Shown here in pieces: positions 8,485-17,348 of a stretch of DNA of 52,278 bases; within the stretch, counting starts at the first letter, position 1; every line of letters begins with the position of its first letter. Source of the stretch: Pelagibacteraceae bacterium. GTDB lineage: Bacteria > Pseudomonadota > Alphaproteobacteria > HIMB59 > GCA-002718135. The DNA lies in NCBI GenBank assembly GCA_017639935.1, contig JAGFWP010000038.1:1-52278 (forward strand). The letters run 5' to 3'. The notes under the pieces are model-generated. The model did not search any database. It was not told the origin of the DNA and was given only the letters and a program-made list of their open reading frames with translations. Both the position numbers and the translations under genes were made by a program.

Positions 8485-10812
8485 TTAATTGACTAATGGT
8501 TTCCCTGTTTCTAGAGTATGCTTAATGCGTTCTTGAGTTTTTGGCATTTGAATAAGATTCATAAATGCCTCTCTTTCTAGTGCATACATATCGTCTTCAT
8601 TTAGTTCTTTATCCAAACTTGTATTGCCTCCACTTAAAACAAATGCTAGTTGTTTTCCAACTTCCATTCCATGTTCTAATATTTTTTTCTCTTTGTATAA
8701 ATTTTCTAATGTTTCATGCATTTTATCTCTAACATTAGCGCCAGGTAATTTAAAAACAGGCTCATCAGGAGGTCGGTAATTTTCTTTTATTTCTTCTAAT
8801 AATTTCTCAGATTCATATAATAATCTGTCCCTATTAATAACAACTCTATCTTTGTCCGATAAAAATTTTTGAGGCAATGCTTCATTGGGTGAACTAGCGG
8901 TTTTGGCATAACCAATTAAATCAAAAACTTTCAAGGGAGCAAAATTAGAGTCATTTTTTGCTTCTTCTGATTGCATCCATCGCCATAACATTTCTTTGCA
9001 ACCACCGCCTGCTGGGATTAAACCAACCAAAGTTTCTACTAATCCTAAAACAACGTTAGTATGTGACACAACATAATCACTTTGAACCACAACTTCAAAG
9101 CCTCCTCCTATTGTTAGGCCCGAAGGAGCAGAGATAACAGGAAACTCAGAATATTTTAATTTCTTACAAGTTTGTTGAAAATCAAAAACAAATTTTTCAA
9201 TTTCTTTCCATTTTTCATCTTTTGCAAATTCCATAACATAATTTAAATTCACACCTGCAGAAAATTGCATAGCATCATTAATTATTATTAAACTTCGATC
9301 CACGATATCTGAATTAGCTTTCATTTTAAAAGGGGTGATCGGACTATTAAGGGCAAGCATAGATTGGTCATCTAAAACATTTGCTTTTGTTTTAAATTCA
9401 ACAATATAATATTTTCTTGTTTGGATATTTAAATAAATATTTGCAGAAGGATTCTTATAATCTATAAAATATTTTTTTTTATTCTCTATTAATTTTGCTC
9501 TTCTTAAGGTATTTAGCTTTGGATCCAGATAATATTGTTTTCCTCCATACCAGTTAGACGTTTCTTGATTGGTGTCTTTGGTATAATGTATCGCTTCATA
9601 AAAACCCGTGTTTTTAATGCTTTCATCCATTTCTGCAAATTTAAACAATCCTATTTCATCAAGCATTTCAAAAGGCCCTATGCTCCAATTGAATCCAAGC
9701 CGCATAGCTTCATCAATATTGTTATGTCGACTAGTAACATTCGGAATTAATGAAACTGCGTAATTTATAATCTTTGAAATAACTGACCAAGCGTATCTGC
9801 CATACTTATCATCTCTAGAAATAAGTTTTTGGATATCAACTTTATTACTCATTTCTAAATCAATTTTTTGACTTAGTGCGTATTTTCCTGTTTCTAAATT
9901 GATTGCTTCTAAGGTTTTTTTTCCACTTTCCTTATTCATACGGTAGAAACCACCCTTGCCTTTTCTTCCTGTGTAGCCTTCATCTATAAGTTTAGTAATA
10001 AGTGGATTTTCTTGCACCACTTCATGAAAAGGATCATCTTTAGGAAGTTCTTTTATAAAACTTTTAAGAACATCAACCATAAGATCCAGGCCAATTAAAT
10101 CATACAAACCAAAAGCTCCGGTTTTTGGAATTCCCATTGGGCGTCCAAAGACTGCATCAGCTTCTTCTATTGTTAAACCCATGTTAAATGCTTCCGTCAT
10201 TGCTACTTGAATAGCATAAACACCAACACGATTTCCTAAAAATCCAGGAGTGTCTTTGCAAAGGATAACTCCCTTACCAAGTTTTTCATCACAGAAAGAT
10301 TTTAGAAGGTTGATTTTTTCTTTATCATTAATCGGCTCTGTTACGATTTCTAAAAGACCCATATAACGAACAGGATTAAAAAAATGAGTAATGCAAAAAT
10401 CTTTTTTCATTTCATCAGACATATCTGCTGATAAAACTTTAAGAGGAATGGTTGATGTATTAGATGAAATAATAGAATCTGGTTTTCGAATGTTCTCTAT
10501 TTTTTTATAAATATTTTTTTTTATACCTGTGCGCTCAACAACGGCTTCTACAACCCAGTCAGCTTCTTCAACTAAATTAAAATCATCTTTTATGTTGCCT
10601 GCTAAAATTAAGTTTATTCTATTTTTTTCTATTAAAAGTGGTGGGCGTGATTTTAAAATTCTTTCTTTGGCATTTTCTGCTATTTGATTTCTAGAACCCT
10701 CCCTGGAGGGCAAATCTAGCAGTGAAACAGATATTCCTGCATTGGCCACTTGGGCGGCAATACCGCTTCCCATAGTGCCTGATCCAATAATTACAACCTT
10801 TTTGATATCCAC
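8485..10812 (-). CDS. 3-hydroxyacyl-CoA dehydrogenase / enoyl-CoA hydratase fusion (FadN-type)
   Basis: A 775-residue bifunctional beta-oxidation protein with the dehydrogenase first, the reverse of FadB/FadJ and as in Bacillus FadN. Residues 5-185 form the NAD domain (GSGTMGSGIAAQVANAG; HFFNPVRYMGLLEIV near 142). Residues about 188-300 and 330-440 are hydroxyacyl-CoA dehydrogenase C-terminal repeats. A crotonase domain follows from about 470 (SGLTIGGGFEVVVQSD near 570, LVETLVGLIPAGGG near 590), with acidic residues in both hydratase catalytic blocks. The start is GTG at 10812 with GGGA 5 bases upstream. It heads the operon that continues into the acyl-CoA synthetase and metY, and is divergent from argH. 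No thiolase or acyl-CoA dehydrogenase is nearby. Confidence 0.9.
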   Translation of the reverse strand: MDIKKVVIIGSGTMGSGIAAQVANAGISVSLLDLPSREGSRNQIAENAKERILKSRPPLLIEKNRINLILAGNIKDDFNLVEEADWVVEAVVERTGIKKNIYKKIENIRKPDSIISSNTSTIPLKVLSADMSDEMKKDFCITHFFNPVRYMGLLEIVTEPINDKEKINLLKSFCDEKLGKGVILCKDTPGFLGNRVGVYAIQVAMTEAFNMGLTIEEADAVFGRPMGIPKTGAFGLYDLIGLDLMVDVLKSFIKELPKDDPFHEVVQENPLITKLIDEGYTGRKGKGGFYRMNKESGKKTLEAINLETGKYALSQKIDLEMSNKVDIQKLISRDDKYGRYAWSVISKIINYAVSLIPNVTSRHNNIDEAMRLGFNWSIGPFEMLDEIGLFKFAEMDESIKNTGFYEAIHYTKDTNQETSNWYGGKQYYLDPKLNTLRRAKLIENKKKYFIDYKNPSANIYLNIQTRKYYIVEFKTKANVLDDQSMLALNSPITPFKMKANSDIVDRSLIIINDAMQFSAGVNLNYVMEFAKDEKWKEIEKFVFDFQQTCKKLKYSEFPVISAPSGLTIGGGFEVVVQSDYVVSHTNVVLGLVETLVGLIPAGGGCKEMLWRWMQSEEAKNDSNFAPLKVFDLIGYAKTASSPNEALPQKFLSDKDRVVINRDRLLYESEKLLEEIKENYRPPDEPVFKLPGANVRDKMHETLENLYKEKKILEHGMEVGKQLAFVLSGGNTSLDKELNEDDMYALEREAFMNLIQMPKTQERIKHTLETGKPLVN

Positions 10813-10918
10813 TTATTTCCCTAAAAAACAAGCTTATATAAGAAAAAATATTCGTATGTAAATTATTTAAGCATTGGGGTAGAAATTCATTTAAATATCT
10901 CTTAATAGGCGCACCGCA

Positions 10919-12301
10919 ATGAAAAAAAGTCCCGCACGAAATATGCTTCTAAAAAAAGCTCCCTCAAAGTTACTTGAGAGGATCAACAGTTCTATTGATG
11001 TTGACGTACGTCTATTTCAAGAAGATATTGAAGCATCAAGAGTGCATTGCAAAATGCTTATCAAAACAAAAATAATATCGCTCAAGGATGGAAAGAAAAT
11101 AATAAATGGTCTTCAACAAATATTAAGAGATGTTAAAAAAGATAAAATAAAACTAGATTCAAAATTTGAAGACATTCATATGAATGTGGAGGCTCTATTG
11201 CATAGCAAAATTGGTCCCATAGCTGGCAAACTTCACACTGGTCGTTCACGCAACGATCAAGTTGTTACTGATTTTAAATTATGGATAAAAAAACATTCTC
11301 AAATAATTGATGATGAAATAAGAAAACTACAAAAAGCTTTAATAAAAATTGCGAAGAGAAACACATCAACTGTAATGCCTGGTTATACTCATTTACAAAT
11401 TGCACAGCCAGTTTCCCTAGCACATCATTGTTTGGCTTACGTTGAAATGATGGGCCGAAACAGAAGTCGTATCAGTGATTGCATAAAACGACTAAACGAA
11501 AGTCCGTTAGGTGCCGGAGCTTTGGCTGGTACATCTTTTCCCATAGATAGAAAAATGACAGCACGATTATTAGGATTTTCTAAACCAACAATTAATTCGA
11601 TTGATAGTGTTTCTGATAGAGATTTTGCTGTTGAATTTATTTTCGTCCTATCTTTAACTGGCATACATTTATCCCGACTAGCTGAAGAAATAATTTTATG
11701 GTCAAGCCAGCATTTTAATTTTGTTAAACTTCCTGATGAATTATCCACTGGAAGTTCGATTATGCCACAAAAGAAAAATCCTGATGGTGCTGAACTTGTA
11801 AGAGCAAATGCGTCTAGTGTTATCAGCAATCTTAATAACATATTATCTCTGTTAAAAGGATTGCCTCTTTCTTATAGTAAGGATCTACAAGATGATAAAA
11901 GACTAACATTTAATACATATGATAATGTTTTATTAGGATTACAAGTTATGGCTGAATTAATGAACAAAATTAAATTTAATAAAAAAACGATGCTTCAAGC
12001 TGTTGAGGAGTCTTATGCTACTTCAACAGATTTGGCTGACTGGTTGGTTAAAAAATTGCATTATCCATTTAGAGAAGCCTATCAAATAACAGGAAAAATA
12101 GTGGATTATGCAAATTCAAAAAACAAATCTTTATCAAATATGTCATTAAAAGAATTACAAAAATTTGATAACAATATCAGCAATGACATTTTTCGTGTAT
12201 TGTCACCGCTAAATAGTATGAAAAGTAAAAACAGTTTAGGTGGCTCGGCGCCAGAAACTGTTAAAAAATCAATTCAATATGTGATAAAAAAATACTTATG
12301 A
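10919..12301 (+). CDS. argH: Argininosuccinate lyase
   Basis: A 460-residue ArgH that splits argininosuccinate into arginine and fumarate, the last step of arginine synthesis. Visible motifs are MNVEALLHSKIG, GRSRNDQVVTDFKLW, PGYTHLQIAQPVSLAHH and the superfamily signature GSSIMPQKKNPD near residue 278, which holds the catalytic serine loop. The length is normal. It is followed by a LptM-like lipoprotein (4-base overlap) and lysA (4-base overlap). The order argH-lipoprotein-lysA is common in Alphaproteobacteria and supports that affiliation. Confidence 0.95.
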   Translation: MKKSPARNMLLKKAPSKLLERINSSIDVDVRLFQEDIEASRVHCKMLIKTKIISLKDGKKIINGLQQILRDVKKDKIKLDSKFEDIHMNVEALLHSKIGPIAGKLHTGRSRNDQVVTDFKLWIKKHSQIIDDEIRKLQKALIKIAKRNTSTVMPGYTHLQIAQPVSLAHHCLAYVEMMGRNRSRISDCIKRLNESPLGAGALAGTSFPIDRKMTARLLGFSKPTINSIDSVSDRDFAVEFIFVLSLTGIHLSRLAEEIILWSSQHFNFVKLPDELSTGSSIMPQKKNPDGAELVRANASSVISNLNNILSLLKGLPLSYSKDLQDDKRLTFNTYDNVLLGLQVMAELMNKIKFNKKTMLQAVEESYATSTDLADWLVKKLHYPFREAYQITGKIVDYANSKNKSLSNMSLKELQKFDNNISNDIFRVLSPLNSMKSKNSLGGSAPETVKKSIQYVIKKYL

Positions 12302-12489
12302 TCTCTAGACTCTTAATAATGATGCTTTTTACCACATTAATGTGTGGTTGTGGCAAGGTTGGTCCGCTCAGTTTGCCTAAAGATAAGCTTGACAGATCAA
12401 TTATTACTTATCCATGTAATGAAGAATGTCAAAAAAAATTTGAAGAAGAAAAAAAACGCCAAAAATCAGTAATTATTCAAACTGATTGA
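12298..12489 (+). CDS. Small LptM-like lipoprotein
   Basis: A 63-residue secreted lipoprotein. A basic-hydrophobic signal peptide (ISRLLIMMLFTTLM) ends in CGCGKVGPLSLP, which matches the C-G-x-x-GPL-x-LP pattern of LptM/YifL proteins; lipidation is most likely on C18. The mature part is short, with two further cysteines (PCNEEC) and a charged C-terminus. In E. coli, LptM helps assemble the LptD lipopolysaccharide translocon. That function is transferable only as a hypothesis. It overlaps argH and lysA by 4 bases on each side, the usual place for this gene in Alphaproteobacteria. Confidence 0.8.
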   Translation: MISRLLIMMLFTTLMCGCGKVGPLSLPKDKLDRSIITYPCNEECQKKFEEEKKRQKSVIIQTD

Positions 12490-13736
12490 TGATAATTTCA
12501 TTTAAAAACGATAAACCTTTTGTAGAAGGTGTTTGCCTTGATGAGCTCACTACAGCTATAGAAACGCCCTTCTATCTATACTCACAAAAATCTATAACAG
12601 ATGCCTTCAAAAAACTAAAGGACTCTTTAAATGCAAAAATATTCTTTTCTGTTAAGGCAAATTCCAATCAGGCAATAATTTCTCTTATGAGATCACTTGG
12701 GGCTGGCGCGGATGTAGTTTCAGCTGGGGAGCTGGAGCGCGCGCTTCGGGCAGGCATTTCTCCTGATAAAATAATTTTTGAAGGTGTTGGAAAATCTTTG
12801 AATGATATTGAATATGCCGTTCATAATAACATTAGACAAATAAACATTGAATCAATGGAAGAGCTAAACATGATCAATGCCATTGGACAAACACTTAATA
12901 AAAAAATAATCATTGGTATAAGACTTAATCCTGATATTGATAGCCAAACCCATTGCAAGATCTCAACAGGTAGGAGAACGGATAAATTTGGCATAGCCTT
13001 TGATTTATTGCCCGATCTTTGTTCTGAAATTAAAAAATTAGAACAAATTAAACTTAATGGAATTAGCTGTCACATTGGAAGTCAAATCCATAACATTAAA
13101 GTCTTTGAAAGAGTTTTTGATAAAATGAAAAAAGCAACTGAAATTATCAAAGAAAATGACTTATCAATTAATCATTTAGATTTAGGAGGCGGATTTGGTG
13201 TTGTCTACGATGATGAAAAAGAATTAAATTTAAAAGAATTATCATTTTTGATTAGCTCTATTTTTAAGAACACCGCCTATGATATCTCTTTTGAACCTGG
13301 TCGCTATTTGGTTGCAAACGCAGGCGTTGTAATTACTAAAATTTTAACCACTAAAAGAAATGAATCAGTAAATTATTTAATTACAGATGCCGGCATGCAA
13401 ACTTTATTGCGTCCTGCGATTTATAACGCTTTTCATAATATAATTGCTTTAACTAATATTGGTAGTGATAAAATTGAATACACAGTAGCGGGGCCAATTT
13501 GCGAAAGTTCCGACATATTGGCAAAAAAAATTTTATTATCTCAGCAACAAGCTGGCAACTATTTAGCTATTTGTGATACAGGAGCGTATGGTGCTGTTAT
13601 GTCATCTAATTATAATACAAAAGGATTGCCTGCTGAAATTTTAGTATCGAATGATAGTTTTTCTATCATTCGAAATCATGAAAAAGTCTCAAATATTATA
13701 GCTCGAGACATAATACCAGTTTGGTTAAAAGACTAA
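12486..13736 (+). CDS. lysA: Diaminopimelate decarboxylase
   Basis: A 416-residue fold-III PLP decarboxylase making lysine from meso-diaminopimelate. The PLP lysine is K57 in FFSVKANSN. Further family blocks are GISCHIGSQI, HLDLGGGFGV, FEPGRYLVANAG, VAGPICESSDILAK (active-site cysteine) and CDTGAYGAVMSSNYN. Length and order are normal. The start ATG overlaps the lipoprotein stop; a second ATG directly follows, so the start could be one codon later. It ends convergently with the zinc-ribbon gene (4-base overlap). Confidence 0.95.
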   Translation: MMIISFKNDKPFVEGVCLDELTTAIETPFYLYSQKSITDAFKKLKDSLNAKIFFSVKANSNQAIISLMRSLGAGADVVSAGELERALRAGISPDKIIFEGVGKSLNDIEYAVHNNIRQINIESMEELNMINAIGQTLNKKIIIGIRLNPDIDSQTHCKISTGRRTDKFGIAFDLLPDLCSEIKKLEQIKLNGISCHIGSQIHNIKVFERVFDKMKKATEIIKENDLSINHLDLGGGFGVVYDDEKELNLKELSFLISSIFKNTAYDISFEPGRYLVANAGVVITKILTTKRNESVNYLITDAGMQTLLRPAIYNAFHNIIALTNIGSDKIEYTVAGPICESSDILAKKILLSQQQAGNYLAICDTGAYGAVMSSNYNTKGLPAEILVSNDSFSIIRNHEKVSNIIARDIIPVWLKD

Positions 13737-14152
13737 TTTAGTAAATGGTGAATAGTTTTTGTTAAGTCATCAATAATCATATTTAAATTGAAATAAAATT
13801 CCTGCAAAAAAAAATTAATTAGAACAAAAATATTTAACCCATTATTTTTTAGAAACCAAAAAACTATTATAATAGCAACTAAAGCTATGATAGCCAATAT
13901 GGAATTTAGAATACTATGTTTTTTTTCTTTTACAAATGTTGAAGGAAGATTTGTTGTTAGATTATTATTATTCTTATCAATTTTTTTTTCAAATGAAGGT
14001 ATTGATGTACTTAGTATTTCTTCATCTTCTATTTTTGTTGTTTGAAACCAATTGTGTCCGCACTTGGCACATTGAACTATTCTTCCATCAGGCTTTAAAT
14101 CGGCTGAATTAACCAAGTATTTTGAATTACAAGAAGAACAAGAGACCAGCAT
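13733..14152 (-). CDS. Zinc-ribbon (MJ0042-type) membrane protein
   Basis: With the start at 14152 the protein is 139 residues. I chose this ATG because the zinc ribbon then begins at residue 4, as in the family; the frame is open to 14191, but the extra 13 residues (MIYIISSVIYIYT) are not family-like. C5-x-x-C8 and C28-x-x-C31 (VQCAKCGHNWFQ) form the zinc knuckle, typically found at the N-terminus of alphaproteobacterial membrane proteins. A charged linker follows, then a transmembrane helix (ILAIIALVAIIIVFWFL) and a second hydrophobic stretch. The function is unknown; the family often precedes cell-division or lipid genes. It is divergent from plsC, starting about 50 bases away. Confidence 0.72.
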   Translation of the reverse strand: MLVSCSSCNSKYLVNSADLKPDGRIVQCAKCGHNWFQTTKIEDEEILSTSIPSFEKKIDKNNNNLTTNLPSTFVKEKKHSILNSILAIIALVAIIIVFWFLKNNGLNIFVLINFFLQEFYFNLNMIIDDLTKTIHHLLN

Positions 14153-14202
14153 AGTGTATATATAAATGACAGAAGAAATTATATAAATCAAAAATTAATA
14201 CA

Positions 14203-14901
14203 ATGATACTTAGATCAATTATTTTTTATGTTTTTCTCAGTGTGTGGACAATATTTATGGGCACAATTTGTCTGCCATATTTATTTATTCCATACCCATA
14301 TATGCAAAAACCTATCAATGTATGGATATCAGGTATTTTCCAATTATTAGAAACTATCTGCAATATTACCCATGAAATAAGAGGAGGATGTAATGTACCC
14401 GAATATGCTGTAATAGTCGCCTCCAAACATCAATCTGCTTTTGAAACCCTAGCTTTATTTCTATGTCTAAAAAAATCAGTCTTTATTCATAAAAAACAAT
14501 TATTTTATATTCCAATCTTTGGTCAATATTTGAAAAAGTCAAATATGATTTCTATAGATCGTTCTGCTGGCGCCTCCGCAATTCGTAAAATGTTAAAACA
14601 AGCAAAATCAAAAATATCAGATGGTTATTCAATAATTGTTTTTCCTGAAGGCACGAGAAAAAAACCTGGTGAAAAACCAGATTATAAAACTGGTTTTATT
14701 GGCATCTACAATGAAACCAATTCAGAAATATTGCCAGTGGCAGTGAACTCAGGTCATTGTTGGCCAAAACATACTTTTGTAAAAAAACCAGGCCACATTA
14801 TTATAAAAATTCTCAAACCTATTTCTTCAGGTCTTAAACGACCAGATATTCTAAATAGAGTACAATCAATAATTGAGGAGGAGACAAATAAAATAATTTA
14901 A
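14203..14901 (+). CDS. plsC: 1-acyl-sn-glycerol-3-phosphate acyltransferase
   Basis: A 232-residue PlsC-family acyltransferase, which makes phosphatidic acid at the inner membrane. An N-terminal hydrophobic helix (residues 3-30) anchors it. The catalytic motif is SKHQSAFET, an H-x4-E variant (H76, E81) of the usual H-x4-D that is common in alphaproteobacterial PlsC. FPEGTRKKPGEKP is the acyl-acceptor binding motif. The length is normal. It stands alone on the plus strand and ends overlapping the tyrA stop by 4 bases, convergently. Confidence 0.9.
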   Translation: MILRSIIFYVFLSVWTIFMGTICLPYLFIPYPYMQKPINVWISGIFQLLETICNITHEIRGGCNVPEYAVIVASKHQSAFETLALFLCLKKSVFIHKKQLFYIPIFGQYLKKSNMISIDRSAGASAIRKMLKQAKSKISDGYSIIVFPEGTRKKPGEKPDYKTGFIGIYNETNSEILPVAVNSGHCWPKHTFVKKPGHIIIKILKPISSGLKRPDILNRVQSIIEEETNKII

Positions 14902-15824
14902 TTTTTTTTATTTTTTCCTGATTCAGTTGGGTCAAAAGAACCTGCTTGCCCCAGTTTTTCTATAAGTCTTCTTATTTCTCTTGTTGACGAAAAAGTTTTT
15001 TCTAAAAATTTTGTGTCATTGTTTCTAATAGCTTTTTGCAAAGTTGAAAGATCTTCTGCAAAACGACCTAACATTTCTAATACTGCGTTTTTGTTCATAG
15101 AGTAAATATCTCGCCACATAATAGGATCACTTCCTGCCAATCTCGTAAAATCACGAAAACCCGCTGCTGAATATTTAATCACTTCATCCCTAATATGTGT
15201 CTCTAATTCAGATGCTGTAGCAACAATAGAGTAGGCGATCAGCTGTGGAATATGAGACGTCATTGCCAAAACTCTGTCATGATGTTCAGCTGTCATTATT
15301 TGAATCTCTAAGCCAATCAATTCCCAAAAAGATTTTACATCAATAATAAAATCATCGTTGTTATTTATTGGCGTTAAGATACAAAAACGATTTTCAAAAA
15401 GCTTAGAAAAACCATATTCGGGACCACTTTTCTCAATACCTGCGATTGGATGACTAGGCACAAACTTAACATCTTGGTTGTTACAAGCATCTTGGTAATC
15501 CTTAATAACGCTTACTTTTGTCGAACCAACATCTGTTACTAATGTGGGTTTTTTTACAAAACTGCTTAATGAAGAAAATATTTTCTTATAAGTGCTAAGA
15601 GGCGAGCAAATAATGATTAAATCAAATTGGCAAGAATAATCCTTAAGATCTTTTTTCCCACTTGATAGAATATTCAAATTATTACATTTTTCCAGAACAT
15701 CATCACTAGTATCAACTCCATAAATTTCCGAGGAAATGCTATATTCACGCAATGCCCTTGCTATCGATGAACCAATTAAACCAACTCCGATAATTAATGT
15801 TTTTTGAAAAATAAAATTAGCCAT
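14898..15824 (-). CDS. tyrA: Prephenate/arogenate dehydrogenase
   Basis: A 308-residue TyrA. The N-terminal Rossmann domain carries GVGLIGSSIARALRE. The middle has SHPIAGIEKSG and the C-terminal helical domain has MTSHIPQLIAYSIV and GFRDFTRLAGSDPIMWRDI. It oxidatively decarboxylates prephenate or arogenate on the route to tyrosine; the sequence does not decide between them. It starts 8 bases inside the end of the upstream chorismate mutase-aminotransferase gene, so the two are coupled, and together they can run chorismate to tyrosine. A C-terminal ACT domain is not evident, so feedback control is probably absent or elsewhere. Confidence 0.92.
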   Translation of the reverse strand: MANFIFQKTLIIGVGLIGSSIARALREYSISSEIYGVDTSDDVLEKCNNLNILSSGKKDLKDYSCQFDLIIICSPLSTYKKIFSSLSSFVKKPTLVTDVGSTKVSVIKDYQDACNNQDVKFVPSHPIAGIEKSGPEYGFSKLFENRFCILTPINNNDDFIIDVKSFWELIGLEIQIMTAEHHDRVLAMTSHIPQLIAYSIVATASELETHIRDEVIKYSAAGFRDFTRLAGSDPIMWRDIYSMNKNAVLEMLGRFAEDLSTLQKAIRNNDTKFLEKTFSSTREIRRLIEKLGQAGSFDPTESGKNKKN

Positions 15825-17178
15825 TATTTCTTGTAAATTCTTTCAGCACTTCAATGGTTTTGTTTAATTCTTCCTTCGTTCCTAAAGTTATTCTTAAAGC
15901 ATTTTCCAATCCATAACTTAGTAAATATCTCACCGCTATTCCTTTAGAGAGAAGGTAGTCGCTTATGAGCTTCGCATTTTGATTTTTTTTATCCGGTATT
16001 AAAACAAATATAAAATTAGCCTGGGTGTTATACGCTTTAAACCCTAAGTTGTTTAATTCATCAATGAACCAGAATTTAATGCTGCTGTTATGATTTACAG
16101 ATTTTTCTAAATGACTTTCATCATTTAATGCCTCTATGCCTGCAGCTATTGCTCCTGGGGAAATATTAAAAGGCGGTCTTAATTTTTTTATCATATTGAT
16201 TAATAAATCACTTGCATATCCCCATCCTAATCTCAGACCTGCTAAAGAATACGCCTTAGAAAAAGTTCTTGTGATTAGTACGTTGTTATATTCGTCTGCA
16301 AGACTAAAAGTTTTATCATAATCGTCTGCGTCTGCAAATTCTGCATACGCTGTATCAATCACAACTACTATATTGCTTGGAATTTTACTCATTAATAATC
16401 TCAGTTCATTCTTGTTTAAGTATGTGCCTGTTGGGTTATTTGGATTAGCAATAAAAATTACTTTTGTTGAATCATTTATATTATTGATAATTGAATCAAT
16501 ACTGACCTTGTAATCAATTTCCGACGCTAATACAGATTCAGCTCCTGCATATTTTGCTAAAATTGGATACATTTCAAAACCATGTTGGGCGTGAATTACC
16601 TCATCACCGGGAGAACAGAAAGTTAAAACGGTAAATATCAAAACTTCATCAGAACCAGTGCCACATATAATTTGATCTGATTTTAAGTTATGTTTGTTAG
16701 CAATTGCATTTTGCAAAGATTCAGCTGTCAATTCAGGGTATCTTGATAATTTATCAGATACTTTTTGATAAGCCTCTTGTGCCTTTTGGCTTGGGCCAAA
16801 AGGGCTCTCATTTGATGATAGTTTTATAATTTTTTCAATACCTTGAACTTTTGAGACTCCGCCCTTATAAAGTTTAATTGAATCAACGCCTCTTTTTGGA
16901 TGTAAAATATTGTTTTTTTTCAATTGAATGTTTGCTGAAGTATGAAAAATTTCTCTCCAGATTCTAACTATACTGCCTCTTGAAAAACCACCTTTATGCA
17001 AATTTAATAATCTTGAAATAACTTCCGTTTCTCTTTTTTTATCAACAATATTATTTGAATCTTTTTTTAAAATTCCTAATTTATCAACAATGGAAGTTCT
17101 CTGATTAATCAATTCTAATAGTTGGTCGTCTATTGAATCTATTTCTTTACGCAGTGATTTTATATTTTTTTCTTGCAT
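15817..17178 (-). CDS. Chorismate mutase (AroQ) - HisC-type aminotransferase fusion
   Basis: A 453-residue two-domain protein. Residues 1-90 are an AroQ chorismate mutase helix bundle (SLRKEIDSIDDQLLELINQR, DKKRETEVISRL, IVRIWREIF). After a short linker (HPKRGVDSIKLYKGG), residues about 105-450 form a class I/II PLP aminotransferase of the HisC branch. That domain carries IKLSSNESPFGPS, ICGTGSDEVL, FIANPNNPTGT and the PLP-lysine block TRTFSKAYSLAGLRLG. HisC alone is about 360 residues, so the N-terminal addition is real, in frame and uninterrupted. With tyrA coupled behind it, an aromatic or arogenate-forming aminotransferase is more likely than, or additional to, histidinol-phosphate activity. 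The two domains are often separate neighbours in relatives. Confidence 0.92.
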   Translation of the reverse strand: MQEKNIKSLRKEIDSIDDQLLELINQRTSIVDKLGILKKDSNNIVDKKRETEVISRLLNLHKGGFSRGSIVRIWREIFHTSANIQLKKNNILHPKRGVDSIKLYKGGVSKVQGIEKIIKLSSNESPFGPSQKAQEAYQKVSDKLSRYPELTAESLQNAIANKHNLKSDQIICGTGSDEVLIFTVLTFCSPGDEVIHAQHGFEMYPILAKYAGAESVLASEIDYKVSIDSIINNINDSTKVIFIANPNNPTGTYLNKNELRLLMSKIPSNIVVVIDTAYAEFADADDYDKTFSLADEYNNVLITRTFSKAYSLAGLRLGWGYASDLLINMIKKLRPPFNISPGAIAAGIEALNDESHLEKSVNHNSSIKFWFIDELNNLGFKAYNTQANFIFVLIPDKKNQNAKLISDYLLSKGIAVRYLLSYGLENALRITLGTKEELNKTIEVLKEFTRNNG

Positions 17179-17254
17179 AATATTTAGGCTATTTACTTAT
17201 AAATATGATTAAATCAAAGAAAACAGGCGCTTGGAGCTTATTTAATAACAATTA

Positions 17255-17283
17255 TTGACTAATAAAGCCTATTAATCTAAAGG
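17255..17283 (+). promoter_or_regulatory. Candidate sigma-70 promoter for metX-metW
   Basis: TTGACT (17255-17260) is followed after 17 bases by a weak -10 hexamer TAAAGG (17278-17283). Transcription would begin near 17290, directly before the riboswitch aptamer, which is where it should start. The -35 is strong and the -10 poor, so this is a reading from spacing and context only. Confidence 0.4.
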
Positions 17284-17291
17284 ATTTTTTT

Positions 17292-17343
17292 AACACCGAT
17301 TTGAAACAGCTTGCGGGTGTGTATCTGGAAAACAGCTAAAGCG
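17292..17343 (+). promoter_or_regulatory. SAM-II (SAM-alpha) riboswitch aptamer upstream of metX
   Basis: The sequence follows the SAM-II consensus in order. A P1 strand (ACACC, 17294-17298) is followed by the conserved GATTTGAA block, then GCTTGC and the P1 partner GGGTGT (17315-17320). An A-rich linker leads to the pseudoknot strand GCTAAAGCG (17335-17343). SAM-II aptamers bind S-adenosylmethionine through an H-type pseudoknot and are known mainly in front of metX, metA and metC in Alphaproteobacteria, so the context fits exactly. The downstream terminator at 17349-17377 provides an expression platform. SAM binding is inferred from the motif match. Confidence 0.85.
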
Positions 17344-17348
17344 ATGAT

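Noticed and set aside
14153-14191. N-terminal extension of the zinc-ribbon protein
   Set aside because: The extra 13 residues are hydrophobic and not family-like; the ribbon starts naturally at the ATG at 14152.
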